Of a stretch of 64,000 nucleotides of DNA, positions 40,516 through 49,751 are shown piece by piece (the first letter of the stretch is position 1; each line of letters begins with the position of its first letter). The DNA lies in contig NZ_JABJRC010000006.1 of the NCBI RefSeq assembly GCF_013131805.1, positions 124,001-188,000 of the forward strand, written 5' to 3'. The DNA comes from Kribbella sandramycini. Lineage in GTDB: Bacteria; Actinomycetota; Actinomycetes; Propionibacteriales; Kribbellaceae. Position numbers and translations under genes: made by a program. The notes under the pieces are model-generated. The model did no database searches. It saw only the letters and a list, made by a program, of their open reading frames with translations, and was not told where the DNA came from.

Positions 40516-40809
40516 GTGGATCGGGAGGAATACGTCGAAGCGGTGCTGCGGGCGGTGGAGTCGATCCCGCCCGGCAGCGTCGCGACGTACGGCGATATCG
40601 CGGAGTACGTCGGTCAGGGCGGGCCGCGGCAGGTCGGCGCGATCATGCGCGAGTACGGCGGCGGCGTCCCGTGGTGGCGGGTGATCCGCGCGTCCGGCGT
40701 ACCGGCCGAAGAGGTCGGCGACGAGCAGTTGCACAACCTGCGGTCGGACGGCGTCCGCATCACCAACGGGCGGGTCGATCTGCGTGCGGTGCGGTGGGAT
40801 CCGTCGTGA
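40516..40809 (+). CDS. Alkyltransferase-like (ATL) DNA-binding protein
   Basis: 97-aa protein with the DNA-binding domain of O6-alkylguanine-DNA alkyltransferase: IPPGSVATYGDIA, GPRQVGAIM, then PWWRVIRASG. The PCHRV active site is replaced by P52-W53-W54-R55-V56, so the methyl-accepting Cys is Trp. ATL proteins bind alkylated guanine without repair and hand the lesion to nucleotide excision repair. GTG start. Corresponds to the MGMT-like Rv3204 position near adnAB. A strong terminator follows. Confidence 0.9.
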   Translation: MDREEYVEAVLRAVESIPPGSVATYGDIAEYVGQGGPRQVGAIMREYGGGVPWWRVIRASGVPAEEVGDEQLHNLRSDGVRITNGRVDLRAVRWDPS

Positions 40810-40816
40810 GGTGACA

Positions 40817-40857
40817 CCGGCGGCGCGCGACTCCGCCCCGAGTCTGCGCGCCGCCGG
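40817..40857 (+). terminator. Long perfect terminator hairpin
   Basis: CCGGCGGCGCGC pairs perfectly with GCGCGCCGCCGG, continued by GACTC/GAGTC with one bulged T and a CGCCCC loop: 17 bp of stem, starting 7 nt after the ATL stop. No U-run. Confidence 0.85.
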
Positions 40858-41018
40858 CGACCGCGACCGGTTCAGTGGTTGGGGTCACCGACCCGGTGCG
40901 TTCGTAGGTCTGATGCGGACGCCGCGGCAGAAGTTGTGCCGTCCGGATTTCGGGGCACGATCGGGCCCGGCGGGGTGCGCGATGGGGATTTGTCGGTGGG
41001 GTCTGATGGGATGGGTCG

Positions 41019-44000
41019 ATGGTCAGCAGGCAGGGATCCCGGTATCGGTTGGTCCGGGCAGAGGGGCGCGCGGCGCAGGCGCCGGCCCTGGATGCCGATC
41101 AGCAGGCCGTGGTCGATCATCCTGGTGGTCCGTTGCTCGTGCTGGCCGGGCCGGGAACGGGGAAGACGACGACGCTCGTCGAGGCGGTCGTCGATCGGGT
41201 GCACAACCGCGGCCTGAGTCCGGACGAGGTGCTCGTGCTGACCTTCGGGCGGAAGGCGGCGACCGAGCTGCGGGACCGGATCACCGGCCGCCTCGGGAAG
41301 ACGACGCGGGTGATGCCGTCGATGACGTTCCACTCGTTCTGTTATGCGTTGCTGCGGCGGTTCACCCCGGCGGATGCGTTCGACGTCCCGCTGCGGTTGC
41401 CGTCGGGGCCGGAGCAGTCGCTGCGGCTGAGCGAGGCCCTGTCGGGGAGTCGTGAGGTCGGCGCGGTGCACTGGCCGCGCAGTTTGCATCCGGCGCTGAA
41501 GACGCGCGGGTTCGTCGACGAGGTGCAGGCCGTGATCGGCAAGGCGCGGCAGCTCGGCCTCGACCCGGAGGATCTGTCCGCGATCGGCCGGTCGGCGGAG
41601 CGCGCCGAGTGGGTCGCGGTCGGTGACTTCTTCGAGGAGTATCTGCAGATCCTCGACCACGAGCAGGTGCTGGACTACTCCGAGCTGATCCATCGCGCGG
41701 TGATCCTGGCGCAGCAGCCCGCCGTCCAGGACAAGCTGCGCCGCGAGTTCAAAGCGGTCTTCGTCGACGAATACCAAGACACCGATCCCGGGCAGATCCA
41801 GCTGTTGCGCGCGATCGCGGGCGACGGGCGGGATCTGGTCGTCGTCGGTGATCCGGATCAGTCGATCTACACGTTCCGCGGCGCCGATGTGCGCGGGTTG
41901 CTGCGGTTCACCGACGAGTTCCGCGGGCTCGACGGGTCGGCGGCGGCGCAGATCGCGCTGGGAACGACGCGCCGGTTCGGGACGACGTTGCAGCGGGTCT
42001 CGCGGAACGTGGTGAACCGGCTCGGCGTCCCGGGGACACTCGATCGGGAGACGTTCGAGCGGTTCCGCAATCCGGATGCCACCGGCTGTGTGTACGGCGC
42101 GGGCAAGGTCGAGGCGAATCTGTACTCGACGAGCGGGGCCGAGCTCGAGCACATCGCGGATCTGCTCCGGCGCGCCCACGTGCAGGACGGCGTCGGCTGG
42201 CATGAGATGGCCGTGCTGGTCCGGTCGGGCAGCCGATCGATTCCGCCGTTGCGGCGGGCGCTTGCCGCCGCGGGGATTCCGGTCGATGTCGCCGGTGACG
42301 AGCTGCCGTTGTCGCGGGAGCCCGCCGTCCGGCCGATGCTGCTGGCGTTGCGGGCCGTGGCTGATCCGGCGACGCTGACGGTGGAGGTCGTCCGCGCGTT
42401 GGCCCTGTCGCCGTTGGGCGCGATGGATGCCGGGCAGCTGCGGCGGCTGGCGCGGGTGCTGCGGCGTCGCGATCGGGAGGCGGCCGACGGGCAGCGGCTT
42501 CCCCGCTCGTCGGATGAGCTGCTCCGGGAGGCGTTGCTGAACCCGTTGCTGCTCGACGAGGAGGCATCGCCGGCCGAGGCGCGGTTCGCGGCGCTCGGGG
42601 AGCGGTTGCTCAAAGCAAGGAATATCGTGAACGCCGGCGCCGCGCCGGACGAGGTGATGTGGTCGTTGTGGTCGGAGTCGCCGTGGTTGCGCCGGCTGCG
42701 CGGCCAGGCGAACTCGGGCGGCGAGCCGGCCCGCGCGGCGAACCGGGATCTCGACTCGTTGTGCGCGTTGTTCGACGCGGCGGGGCGCGCTGAGGAGCAG
42801 ATCGGGTTCAAGGGCGTTTCGGCGTTCCTGAGCGAGCTGGAGTCGCTGGACATCGCGGCGGACAACCGGTTCGACGGCACCTACCGGGAGGCCGGCGTCC
42901 AGCTGATGACGGCGCACCGGTCGAAGGGGCTGCAGTGGCGGCTCGTCGTGGTGGCCTCGGTCCAGGAGGGCCAGTGGCCGGATCTGCGGCGGCGCGGTTC
43001 GCTGCTGGAGCCGGATCGGCTGGGGACGAACGGCTTGATCGAGCCGTTGTCGGCGGGTGCGTTGCTGGCTGAGGAGCGGCGGTTGTTCTACGTCGCGATC
43101 ACCCGCGCGCGGGAGCGGCTGATCGTGACGGCGGTGCAGGCGCCGGAGGCGGATGGGGATCAGCCGTCGCGGTTCCTGGCCGAGCTGGACATCCCGCTGA
43201 AGCTGGTGGCCGGGCGGCCTCGGCGTCCGCTGTCGTTACCTGGCCTGGTTGCCGATCTGCGGTGCGTCCTGGCGGATCCGGCGTCGTCGCCGGCGTTGAA
43301 GCGGGTCGCGGCGGATCGGTTGGCGCAGTTGGCCGATGCTGTTGACGACCGTGAGTACGCGTTGGTGCCGACGGCTGATCCGGCGCGCTGGTGGGGTGTT
43401 CGGGAGCGGACTCGCTCGGAGCGCCCGATCGCGGATCCGGAGCTGCCGGTGCCGCTGTCCGGGAGCGCGCTGACCACGATCGTGGACTGCCCGCTGCGCT
43501 GGTTCCTGACCCGGCGGGCCGGTGGGGAGACGCCCAGTACGGCGGCGATCGGGTTCGGCCAAGTGCTGCACACGCTGGCCGACGCCGTTGCGACCGGCAC
43601 GCTCCCGCCGTCAGCCGACGAGTTGAACGGCTGGCTCGACAAAGTCTGGACGCAGCTCGACTTCGAGTCCGCCTGGATCTCCGACCGTGAGCGCGCCGAG
43701 GCCGACCAGGCCCTCCGTCGCTTCGTCGCCTGGCACCAGGGCCGTCCCGACCGCACCCTGGTCGGCACCGAGGTCGAGTTCGACGTCCTCCTCCCGGACG
43801 CCGACCAGCCCGCCGTCCGCATCAAAGGCCGGATGGACCGCGTCGAGTCCGACCCCGAAGGCGCGCTCCGCGTCGTCGACCTCAAAACCGGCCGCACCGT
43901 CCCCACCAAACCCGCCGTCGCCCGCCACGTCCAGCTGGCCATCTACCAGCGAGCCATCCAATCCCGCCAACTCAAAGCCCTCGGCGAGAACCCGCTCGCC

Positions 44001-44234
44001 GGCGGCGCCGAACTCGTCCAGCTCCGCCACGACGAAGCCGGCTTCCCCAAAGTCCAGCCTCAGTCTCCCCTCGAACCCGACGAAGACGGCAACACCTGGC
44101 TCGACGAAGCAGTCACCGACGCCGAAACCATGATCCGCACCGAGTCCCTGACCGCCCAACGCAACGACGGCTGCACCCGCTGCGAAGCCCGCCCCCTCTG
44201 CCCCATCCAACCCGAAGGCCGAGAAATCGTATGA
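41019..44234 (+). CDS. adnA: Helicase-nuclease subunit AdnA
   Basis: First subunit of the AdnAB DNA-end-resecting helicase-nuclease that stands in for RecBCD in actinomycetes, 1071 aa. UvrD-like motor: Walker A GPGTGKT (44-50), VFVDEYQDTDPGQ (Walker B), GDPDQSIYTFRGA, LMTAHRSKGLQW, YVAITRARERL. C-terminal RecB nuclease with GRMDRVESD and VVDLKTGRT. Cysteines C824, C1052, C1055 and C1061 make the [4Fe-4S] staple around the nuclease. Wobble usage changes from G-rich in the middle to almost all C after 43.6 kb. The stop overlaps adnB by 4 bp (ATGA). Confidence 0.93.
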   Translation: MVSRQGSRYRLVRAEGRAAQAPALDADQQAVVDHPGGPLLVLAGPGTGKTTTLVEAVVDRVHNRGLSPDEVLVLTFGRKAATELRDRITGRLGKTTRVMPSMTFHSFCYALLRRFTPADAFDVPLRLPSGPEQSLRLSEALSGSREVGAVHWPRSLHPALKTRGFVDEVQAVIGKARQLGLDPEDLSAIGRSAERAEWVAVGDFFEEYLQILDHEQVLDYSELIHRAVILAQQPAVQDKLRREFKAVFVDEYQDTDPGQIQLLRAIAGDGRDLVVVGDPDQSIYTFRGADVRGLLRFTDEFRGLDGSAAAQIALGTTRRFGTTLQRVSRNVVNRLGVPGTLDRETFERFRNPDATGCVYGAGKVEANLYSTSGAELEHIADLLRRAHVQDGVGWHEMAVLVRSGSRSIPPLRRALAAAGIPVDVAGDELPLSREPAVRPMLLALRAVADPATLTVEVVRALALSPLGAMDAGQLRRLARVLRRRDREAADGQRLPRSSDELLREALLNPLLLDEEASPAEARFAALGERLLKARNIVNAGAAPDEVMWSLWSESPWLRRLRGQANSGGEPARAANRDLDSLCALFDAAGRAEEQIGFKGVSAFLSELESLDIAADNRFDGTYREAGVQLMTAHRSKGLQWRLVVVASVQEGQWPDLRRRGSLLEPDRLGTNGLIEPLSAGALLAEERRLFYVAITRARERLIVTAVQAPEADGDQPSRFLAELDIPLKLVAGRPRRPLSLPGLVADLRCVLADPASSPALKRVAADRLAQLADAVDDREYALVPTADPARWWGVRERTRSERPIADPELPVPLSGSALTTIVDCPLRWFLTRRAGGETPSTAAIGFGQVLHTLADAVATGTLPPSADELNGWLDKVWTQLDFESAWISDRERAEADQALRRFVAWHQGRPDRTLVGTEVEFDVLLPDADQPAVRIKGRMDRVESDPEGALRVVDLKTGRTVPTKPAVARHVQLAIYQRAIQSRQLKALGENPLAGGAELVQLRHDEAGFPKVQPQSPLEPDEDGNTWLDEAVTDAETMIRTESLTAQRNDGCTRCEARPLCPIQPEGREIV

Positions 44235-47200
44235 GTGCGGTGAAGTTGCGGACGACCTCCGAGTTGTGTGAGTTGTTGGGGGTTCCGTTCAGTGAGCAGC
44301 AGCTGGCGGCTATTACGGCGCCGTTGGCGCCGGGGGTGATTGTGGCGGGGGCCGGGTCGGGGAAGACGACGGCGATGGCGGCTCGGGTGGTTTGGCTGAT
44401 CTGCACGGGGCAGGTGCAGCCGGAGGAGGTGCTGGGGCTTACTTTCACGAAGAAGGCCGCGAACGAGCTGGACGTGCGGATTCGGGAGGATCTGACGAAA
44501 GCCGGCGTGCTCGGGTCGACGCTGCCCCCGGATCAGCATCCGATCCTCGCGGCGCACCTGCGCAGCAACGTGCCGAACTGGGAGCCCGAGGAGCCGGGCG
44601 AGCCGGTGGTGTCGACGTACCACGCGTTCGCGGGCACGCTGATCACCGAGCACGGCCTGCGGCTCGGCCTCGAGCCGGATGCGCGCGTGCTCGCCGATGC
44701 GACCAGGTTCCAGCTCGCGGGCCGCGTCGTACGCCGTTCGTCCGGCCCGATCCGCTTCGCGTCGCACCACGTCCCGACGCTCGTCAACAGCCTGCTGTCC
44801 CTTGACGGCGAGCTGGCCGACCACCTGCTGAAGGCGGACGCCGTCCGCGACCACGACGACGCCGTCCGGAGCGAGGTCGCCGCGGCGCGCAAACAGACGG
44901 TCGAGGTGCGCAAGCTGGCCGAGACCGCGTTGAAACGCGGTGAGATCCTGCAGCTCGTCGAGGAGTACCAGGCCTACAAGGCCGAACGCGGCGTGGTCGA
45001 CTTCGCCGACCAGATGGCCCTCGGCGCGCGCCTGGCCGAGGAGTGCCCCGAGGTCGCCGTCGCCGAACGCGCGCGGTACAAGGTCGTCCTGCTCGACGAA
45101 TACCAGGACACCTCCGTCTCCCAGCGCCGGATGTTGACCGCGCTCTTCGCCGGCCCCGACGGCCGCGGCCACCCGGTCACCGCCGTCGGCGACCCGTGCC
45201 AGGCGATCTACGGCTGGCGTGGCGCCTCCGTCGCCAACCTCGACGAGTTCCCCGAACACTTCCCGAACGCCGACGGCAGCCCCGCCCGCCGCTACGTCCT
45301 GAGCGTCAACCGCCGCTGCGGCAGCCGCATCCTCGCCGCCGCCAACCAGCATGCCGCCGAGCTGTACGAACAGCATCCCGGTGTCATCCCCCTCGAAGCT
45401 CCCGCCGACGCGCCCGAAGGCGCGATCACGGTCGGCCTCTTCGAGACCCGCTCCCAAGAGATCGAGTGGGTCGCCGACGCCATCGTCGCCGCGCATCAGA
45501 ACCGCGGCCGGCGCTGGAAGGACATCGGCATCCTGATGCGGACGAACGTCGACCTGAGCGCCGTCCACGAAGCGCTGATCTCCCGCAAGGTCCCGGTCGA
45601 GGTGGTCGGCCTCGGCGGTCTGCTCGCGCTGCCCGAGGTGGTCGACGTCGTCGCCACCCTGCAAGCCGTCAACGACCTGACCGCGAACGCCGCGATGCTC
45701 CGCATCCTCACCGGCCCGCGGTACCGGATCGGCCACCGCGACCTCGCCCTGCTCGCGAACCGCTCCCGCGCCCTCGCCGACACCGGCGCCCGCCCCGCCG
45801 TCGACGACCTGGTCGCCGCGCTCGACGCCGCCGTCGCCGGGATGGATTCCACCGAGGTCATCTCGCTCGCCGAAGCCGTCGACGATCCGGGCTCCGAGGC
45901 CTGGGGTTACGCACCCGAGGCGCTGAGCCGCTTCAAGGAGATCTCCACCGAGCTGCGCGAGCTCCGCGCCCACGCCGGTGAGCCGCTGCTCGATCTGGTC
46001 CGCCGAGTGATCGCAACGATCGGCCTGGATATCGAGCTGACCGCAACCCCCGACCACATCGACTCCGGCCGCCGCGACCACCTGGCCGCCTTCTTGGATG
46101 CCGTCGGCAACTTCGTCTCCACCGAGTCGGACGGTTCGCTCGACGGCCTGCTCGCCTACCTGGCCGCCGAGGAGGAGTACGCCGCCGGCCTCGACCTCGC
46201 CGTCCCGAGTGAGGCGGACTCGGTCAAACTCCTCACCACCCACCGCTCCAAAGGCCTGGAGTGGCCGATCGTCTTCGTGCCGACGCTCGTCCAGAAGGTC
46301 TTCCCCTCCGACCGCGGCCGGGACAAATGGACGACGAACGCTAAGGTGCTGCCCTGGCCGCTGCGCGGTGACGCCGACACCCTGCCCGACTTCCACGACC
46401 TGTCGAACGCCGGCCTGAAAGCCTTCGCCGACGAGTGCAAGGAGGTCAACTCGCTGGAGGAGCGCCGCCTCGGGTACGTCGCCTTCACCCGCGCCAAGGA
46501 GCTCCTGGTCGCCACCGGCCACTGGTGGGGCCCCACGCAGAAGCGCCCGCGCGGCCCCTCGTCGTACCTGGAGACCTTGAAGAAACACGCCGGCGAGCGC
46601 GTGATCGCCTGGGCCGACCAGCCCGAGCTCTCCGAGGAGAACCCGGAGCTCGCCGAGCAGACCACGGCGGCCTGGCCGGCGGCGTACGACGCCGATGCCT
46701 ACCGCCGCCGGCTCGACGCGGCCGAGCTCGTCCAGCGTGCCCGCGCCGAAGGGCCGTCGGCCGCGGCCGAAGAATCGCTACTGCTCGACGAACAGGCCCT
46801 GGTCGCCCGGTGGGATTCCGAGCTCGAGCGATTGTTGTCCGAGGCAAGAGAATCCCGCAGCCGCAAGGCGTACGACGTCACCCTGCCGGCCGCCCTCTCG
46901 GCCACCCAGGTGATGCGCCTGGCCAAGGACCCGGACGGCCTCGCCTCCGAACTCGCCCGCCCGATGCCCCGTAAACCCAACCGCGCCGCCCGCTTCGGCA
47001 CCCGCTTCCACGCCTGGGTCGAGTCCTACTTCGGCCAGCAACTCCTGATCGACCCCGACGACCTCCCCGGCGCGGCCGACGAGGACATCGTCGACGACAC
47101 CGACCTCACCGAGCTCATGGAGGCCTTCCGCACCGGCCCCTACGGCGAAACCACCCCCTACGAGATCGAGGCCCCCTTCGCCCTCTCCCTCGACACCCGC

Positions 47201-47464
47201 ACCATCCGCGGCCGCATCGACGCCGTCTACCAGGTCGTCCGCCCCGACGGCTCCCGCGGCTACGACGTCGTCGACTGGAAAACCAGCCGCTCCGAATCCG
47301 CCGACCCCCTCCAGTTGGCCATCTACCGCCTCGCCTGGTCCGAACTCATGAACATCCCCCTCACCCAAGTAGGCGCCGCCTTCTACTACGTCCGCACCGC
47401 GGAGATAGTCCGCCCCGAGCACCTTCCGGCGAAGCGCCAACTCATCGAGTTGCTGAACGGCTGA
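44231..47464 (+). CDS. adnB: Helicase-nuclease subunit AdnB
   Basis: Second subunit of AdnAB, 1077 aa. UvrD-like motor: Walker A GAGSGKT (40-46), VVLLDEYQDTSVSQ, GDPCQAIYGWRGA, LLTTHRSKGLEWP and YVAFTRAKELL; C-terminal nuclease with GRIDAVYQ and VVDWKTSRS. It lacks the four cysteines of AdnA, as in the mycobacterial pair, where this subunit holds the lead motor. Translation coupled to adnA. Resects double-strand breaks in ATP-driven fashion for homologous recombination. Confidence 0.93.
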   Translation: MSAVKLRTTSELCELLGVPFSEQQLAAITAPLAPGVIVAGAGSGKTTAMAARVVWLICTGQVQPEEVLGLTFTKKAANELDVRIREDLTKAGVLGSTLPPDQHPILAAHLRSNVPNWEPEEPGEPVVSTYHAFAGTLITEHGLRLGLEPDARVLADATRFQLAGRVVRRSSGPIRFASHHVPTLVNSLLSLDGELADHLLKADAVRDHDDAVRSEVAAARKQTVEVRKLAETALKRGEILQLVEEYQAYKAERGVVDFADQMALGARLAEECPEVAVAERARYKVVLLDEYQDTSVSQRRMLTALFAGPDGRGHPVTAVGDPCQAIYGWRGASVANLDEFPEHFPNADGSPARRYVLSVNRRCGSRILAAANQHAAELYEQHPGVIPLEAPADAPEGAITVGLFETRSQEIEWVADAIVAAHQNRGRRWKDIGILMRTNVDLSAVHEALISRKVPVEVVGLGGLLALPEVVDVVATLQAVNDLTANAAMLRILTGPRYRIGHRDLALLANRSRALADTGARPAVDDLVAALDAAVAGMDSTEVISLAEAVDDPGSEAWGYAPEALSRFKEISTELRELRAHAGEPLLDLVRRVIATIGLDIELTATPDHIDSGRRDHLAAFLDAVGNFVSTESDGSLDGLLAYLAAEEEYAAGLDLAVPSEADSVKLLTTHRSKGLEWPIVFVPTLVQKVFPSDRGRDKWTTNAKVLPWPLRGDADTLPDFHDLSNAGLKAFADECKEVNSLEERRLGYVAFTRAKELLVATGHWWGPTQKRPRGPSSYLETLKKHAGERVIAWADQPELSEENPELAEQTTAAWPAAYDADAYRRRLDAAELVQRARAEGPSAAAEESLLLDEQALVARWDSELERLLSEARESRSRKAYDVTLPAALSATQVMRLAKDPDGLASELARPMPRKPNRAARFGTRFHAWVESYFGQQLLIDPDDLPGAADEDIVDDTDLTELMEAFRTGPYGETTPYEIEAPFALSLDTRTIRGRIDAVYQVVRPDGSRGYDVVDWKTSRSESADPLQLAIYRLAWSELMNIPLTQVGAAFYYVRTAEIVRPEHLPAKRQLIELLNG

Positions 47465-47472
47465 CCCTCGCC

Positions 47473-48969
47473 CTACCAGCCGGCTCTTATCTCCCGGCGA
47501 GTGCCGATGCCGGAGGCAAGCGCAGGTACTTCGCCCCAGATTGCGACATCGACGGCGTCGCCCGAAGCCGGGTTGACTTCGCGCGGCACGAGATCGCCTG
47601 GGCGATTCTGCGCATGCTGTGGCGCAGCCTCGCCAGGTGGGGTGGGGCTGGAAGGTGGCGGGCTGGGTTTGAGTCGTGGTCGGCCCGGTGGGTTGGCCCA
47701 CGCGGGTTGAGCGACCTGGACCGTGCCATCGGTGATCGTGATACGCCAGTGGCCGGCATGCAGGTCGCTGTGGTGCTGACGGCACAGCAGGACGAGATTG
47801 TGGATGGCTGTCACGCCGCCGTCGATCCAGGAGCGGAGGTGATGGGCATCGCACATGATCGGTGGAGCGCCGCAGACGACGCAGCCGCGGTCGCGAGCGT
47901 TCAGGGCACGGCGCATGCCGCGCGTGACCAGGCGCTCGGAGCGGCCGACGTCCAGTGGTTCGGAGTCGCTGCCCAGCACGATCGGGATGACCTTCGCATC
48001 GCATGCGATCCGGCGGACGGACGCCGCTGACAGGCCGTCGCCGTACACCGTGTCGCCGATCGCGTGTGCGGTGGCCGCCTTGAGGTCGTTGAAGTCGATG
48101 GTGATGCTGAGGGTGCCTTTGGCTCCGAAACCGGGAACCCAGGACGTCGGTTCAGTGACTGGTGACGGCGCGGTATCCGTCGTTTCGCTGGGCATCCGGC
48201 GTGGAATGCCGACGTCCATGGCTGCTTCAGCGATCGACAGCACTGTGGACAAACCGTCGGCTTGGCGCTTCTCGAGCGAGCGGGGATCCAGTTCGCCGTC
48301 CAAGGTGCGATGAGGGCGGGAGTTCGCATGGATCAAGGCGCGCAGTCGTTCGGCGTTCTCGTTGGCCAGGAACCCGCGGAACTTCACACCGTTCACCGCG
48401 CGGCCGATGACGAGGGATTCGCGAGCGGCGGCCTTGTGTTCTTCGGGCTCCGGGCCGTCGGCGTCCAGCAGGTCGCGGATACGCTGACCGCTGGACTGAA
48501 GATCCATCGGGGACAAGTGGGCGCCCAGACCGACCAGCTGCTCCTCGGCGACCTTGATCTCTTCGATCGGCACGCTGGTCGGGACGCGCTCCAGCGCGGC
48601 GACGATCGCTTGTGCCTGGCCTGGGTAGAGGACGACCTGCGGCGCGACGGTACTCGGCGTTCCGTCGGGCGGAGGAACGGGTGTTGCGGTGTCGGGTAGC
48701 GCCTCCGCGACAGCTGGGTACTTCGTCAGAGCGCTGGCGAGCTGGACGTCTCGGCGGGCTTGTCCACGGTCGAGGCGATAGCGCCGCGCCAGGAGGTCGG
48801 CGGTGTCGCGGGCGCCGATCGCTTGGGCGTACCGGCGTTGATGCAGCTCAGCGATGTCGTGCAGACGAAGCGTTTGGAGCCGGGCAATCTCGGCATCGAT
48901 CGCGTCGAGGTCCGACAGCAACTCGCCGTCGGACATCGACCACGTCGGTCGCTCGCCGAGAAATCCCAT
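47473..48969 (-). CDS. DUF222 / HNH endonuclease-domain protein
   Basis: Protein of 498 aa of the REP13E12-like group: an N-terminal helical DUF222 region (LLSDLDAIDAEIARLQTLR..., RDTADLLARRYRLDRGQARRD) and a C-terminal HNH nuclease with CVVCG, DAHHL (the His pair), NLVLLCRQHHSDLH. These genes are numerous in actinomycetes, sometimes near mobile DNA; activity of individual members is rarely shown. ATG at 48969 is preferred over TTG 48999. Ends 8 bp from the convergent adnB stop. Confidence 0.87.
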   Translation of the reverse strand: MGFLGERPTWSMSDGELLSDLDAIDAEIARLQTLRLHDIAELHQRRYAQAIGARDTADLLARRYRLDRGQARRDVQLASALTKYPAVAEALPDTATPVPPPDGTPSTVAPQVVLYPGQAQAIVAALERVPTSVPIEEIKVAEEQLVGLGAHLSPMDLQSSGQRIRDLLDADGPEPEEHKAAARESLVIGRAVNGVKFRGFLANENAERLRALIHANSRPHRTLDGELDPRSLEKRQADGLSTVLSIAEAAMDVGIPRRMPSETTDTAPSPVTEPTSWVPGFGAKGTLSITIDFNDLKAATAHAIGDTVYGDGLSAASVRRIACDAKVIPIVLGSDSEPLDVGRSERLVTRGMRRALNARDRGCVVCGAPPIMCDAHHLRSWIDGGVTAIHNLVLLCRQHHSDLHAGHWRITITDGTVQVAQPAWANPPGRPRLKPSPPPSSPTPPGEAAPQHAQNRPGDLVPREVNPASGDAVDVAIWGEVPALASGIGTRREIRAGW

Positions 48970-49058
48970 GCCGGCAACCGTAGATACTCCCACCGACAAT
49001 TTTTCGAACAGCCGGCCGGATCGACCGAATCCCTTGCTGATAGCAATTTTCTGAGCCG

Positions 49059-49691
49059 TCAGCCACAGGCGGGGAGGGGGGTTGGGGTGGGAGAGAAGGG
49101 GGCGAAGGTGGGGGTGGTGGCCAGGAGGGCGAAGGCGTCCCAGAGGGGGAGAGCCTGGGTGGGGGTGGTGGGGGCGGTGAGGAGGGCGCCCTGGGTGAGG
49201 AGGCGGTTGTCGGTGAGGAGGGTGGGGACTACGGAGGGGGCGTTGGTGAGGGTTTCGAGGGTGGTCATGGCGGTGCGGATGAGGTCGTCGCGGGTGGGGT
49301 CGTCGGCGGCGGTGAGGTAGGTGTGGGGGAGGGCGGTGGCGGCGAGGGCTTCGGTGAGGGTTGCGGGGGTGGGGGCTTGGGGTGGGCGGCCGGGGGGGAA
49401 GACGTGGGCGGTCCAGGCGAGGTAGAGGGGGACGACGGCGTCGTCGCGGCCGTCGGCCTGGAGGGCGGTGAAGACGCGGGTGACGCGGAGGGATTGGCGG
49501 CTGGTTTCGACGGCCAGGGCGGCGATGAAGTCGGGGACGCCGGTGGGTGGGCGGTCGCCGTCGCGGAGCCAGAGGCTGTAGGGGCGTAGCCGGATGCGCA
49601 GGTCGCGGGCGGGGGCCACCTGGGCCAGCCAGTGCATGGCCAGGCCGCTCCAGGGGCAGGCGGGGTCAGCGGCGATCTCGATCTCTTTCAT
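49059..49691 (-). CDS. DsbA-family / mycothiol-nitroreductase-like protein
   Basis: Thioredoxin-fold protein of 210 aa related to DsbA and to the mycothiol-dependent Rv2466c group (ADPACPWSGLAMHWL, then helical insert, then VVPTLLTDN cis-Pro loop). The active site is C12-P-W-S, with one cysteine instead of CPWC, as in glutathione-S-transferase-like use of a thiol cofactor. ATG 49691 with GGAGAG upstream is preferred to the ATG at 49703. The last 400 bp are nearly all C at wobble positions (G-rich on the plus strand). Divergent TetR gene with operator in between. Confidence 0.8.
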   Translation of the reverse strand: MKEIEIAADPACPWSGLAMHWLAQVAPARDLRIRLRPYSLWLRDGDRPPTGVPDFIAALAVETSRQSLRVTRVFTALQADGRDDAVVPLYLAWTAHVFPPGRPPQAPTPATLTEALAATALPHTYLTAADDPTRDDLIRTAMTTLETLTNAPSVVPTLLTDNRLLTQGALLTAPTTPTQALPLWDAFALLATTPTFAPFSPTPTPLPACG

Positions 49692-49703
49692 CAGACTCTC
49701 CAT

Positions 49704-49734
49704 CTGTTCGTCATAGTAAGACTACGATGAACAG
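49704..49734. promoter_or_regulatory. Long inverted-repeat operator between DsbA-like and TetR genes
   Basis: Arms of 14 bp (CTGTTCGTCATAGT and ACTACGATGAACAG, 12 of 14 pairs matched) around AAG. Centred in the 60-bp spacer between the divergent starts, so the TetR protein probably controls both genes. Confidence 0.8.
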
Positions 49735-49751
49735 AGTGATAGATTCTGTCC

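Noticed and set aside
44060..46588. 842-codon open frame opposite adnB
   Set aside because: No motif; valine/glycine-rich shadow of the adnB codons.
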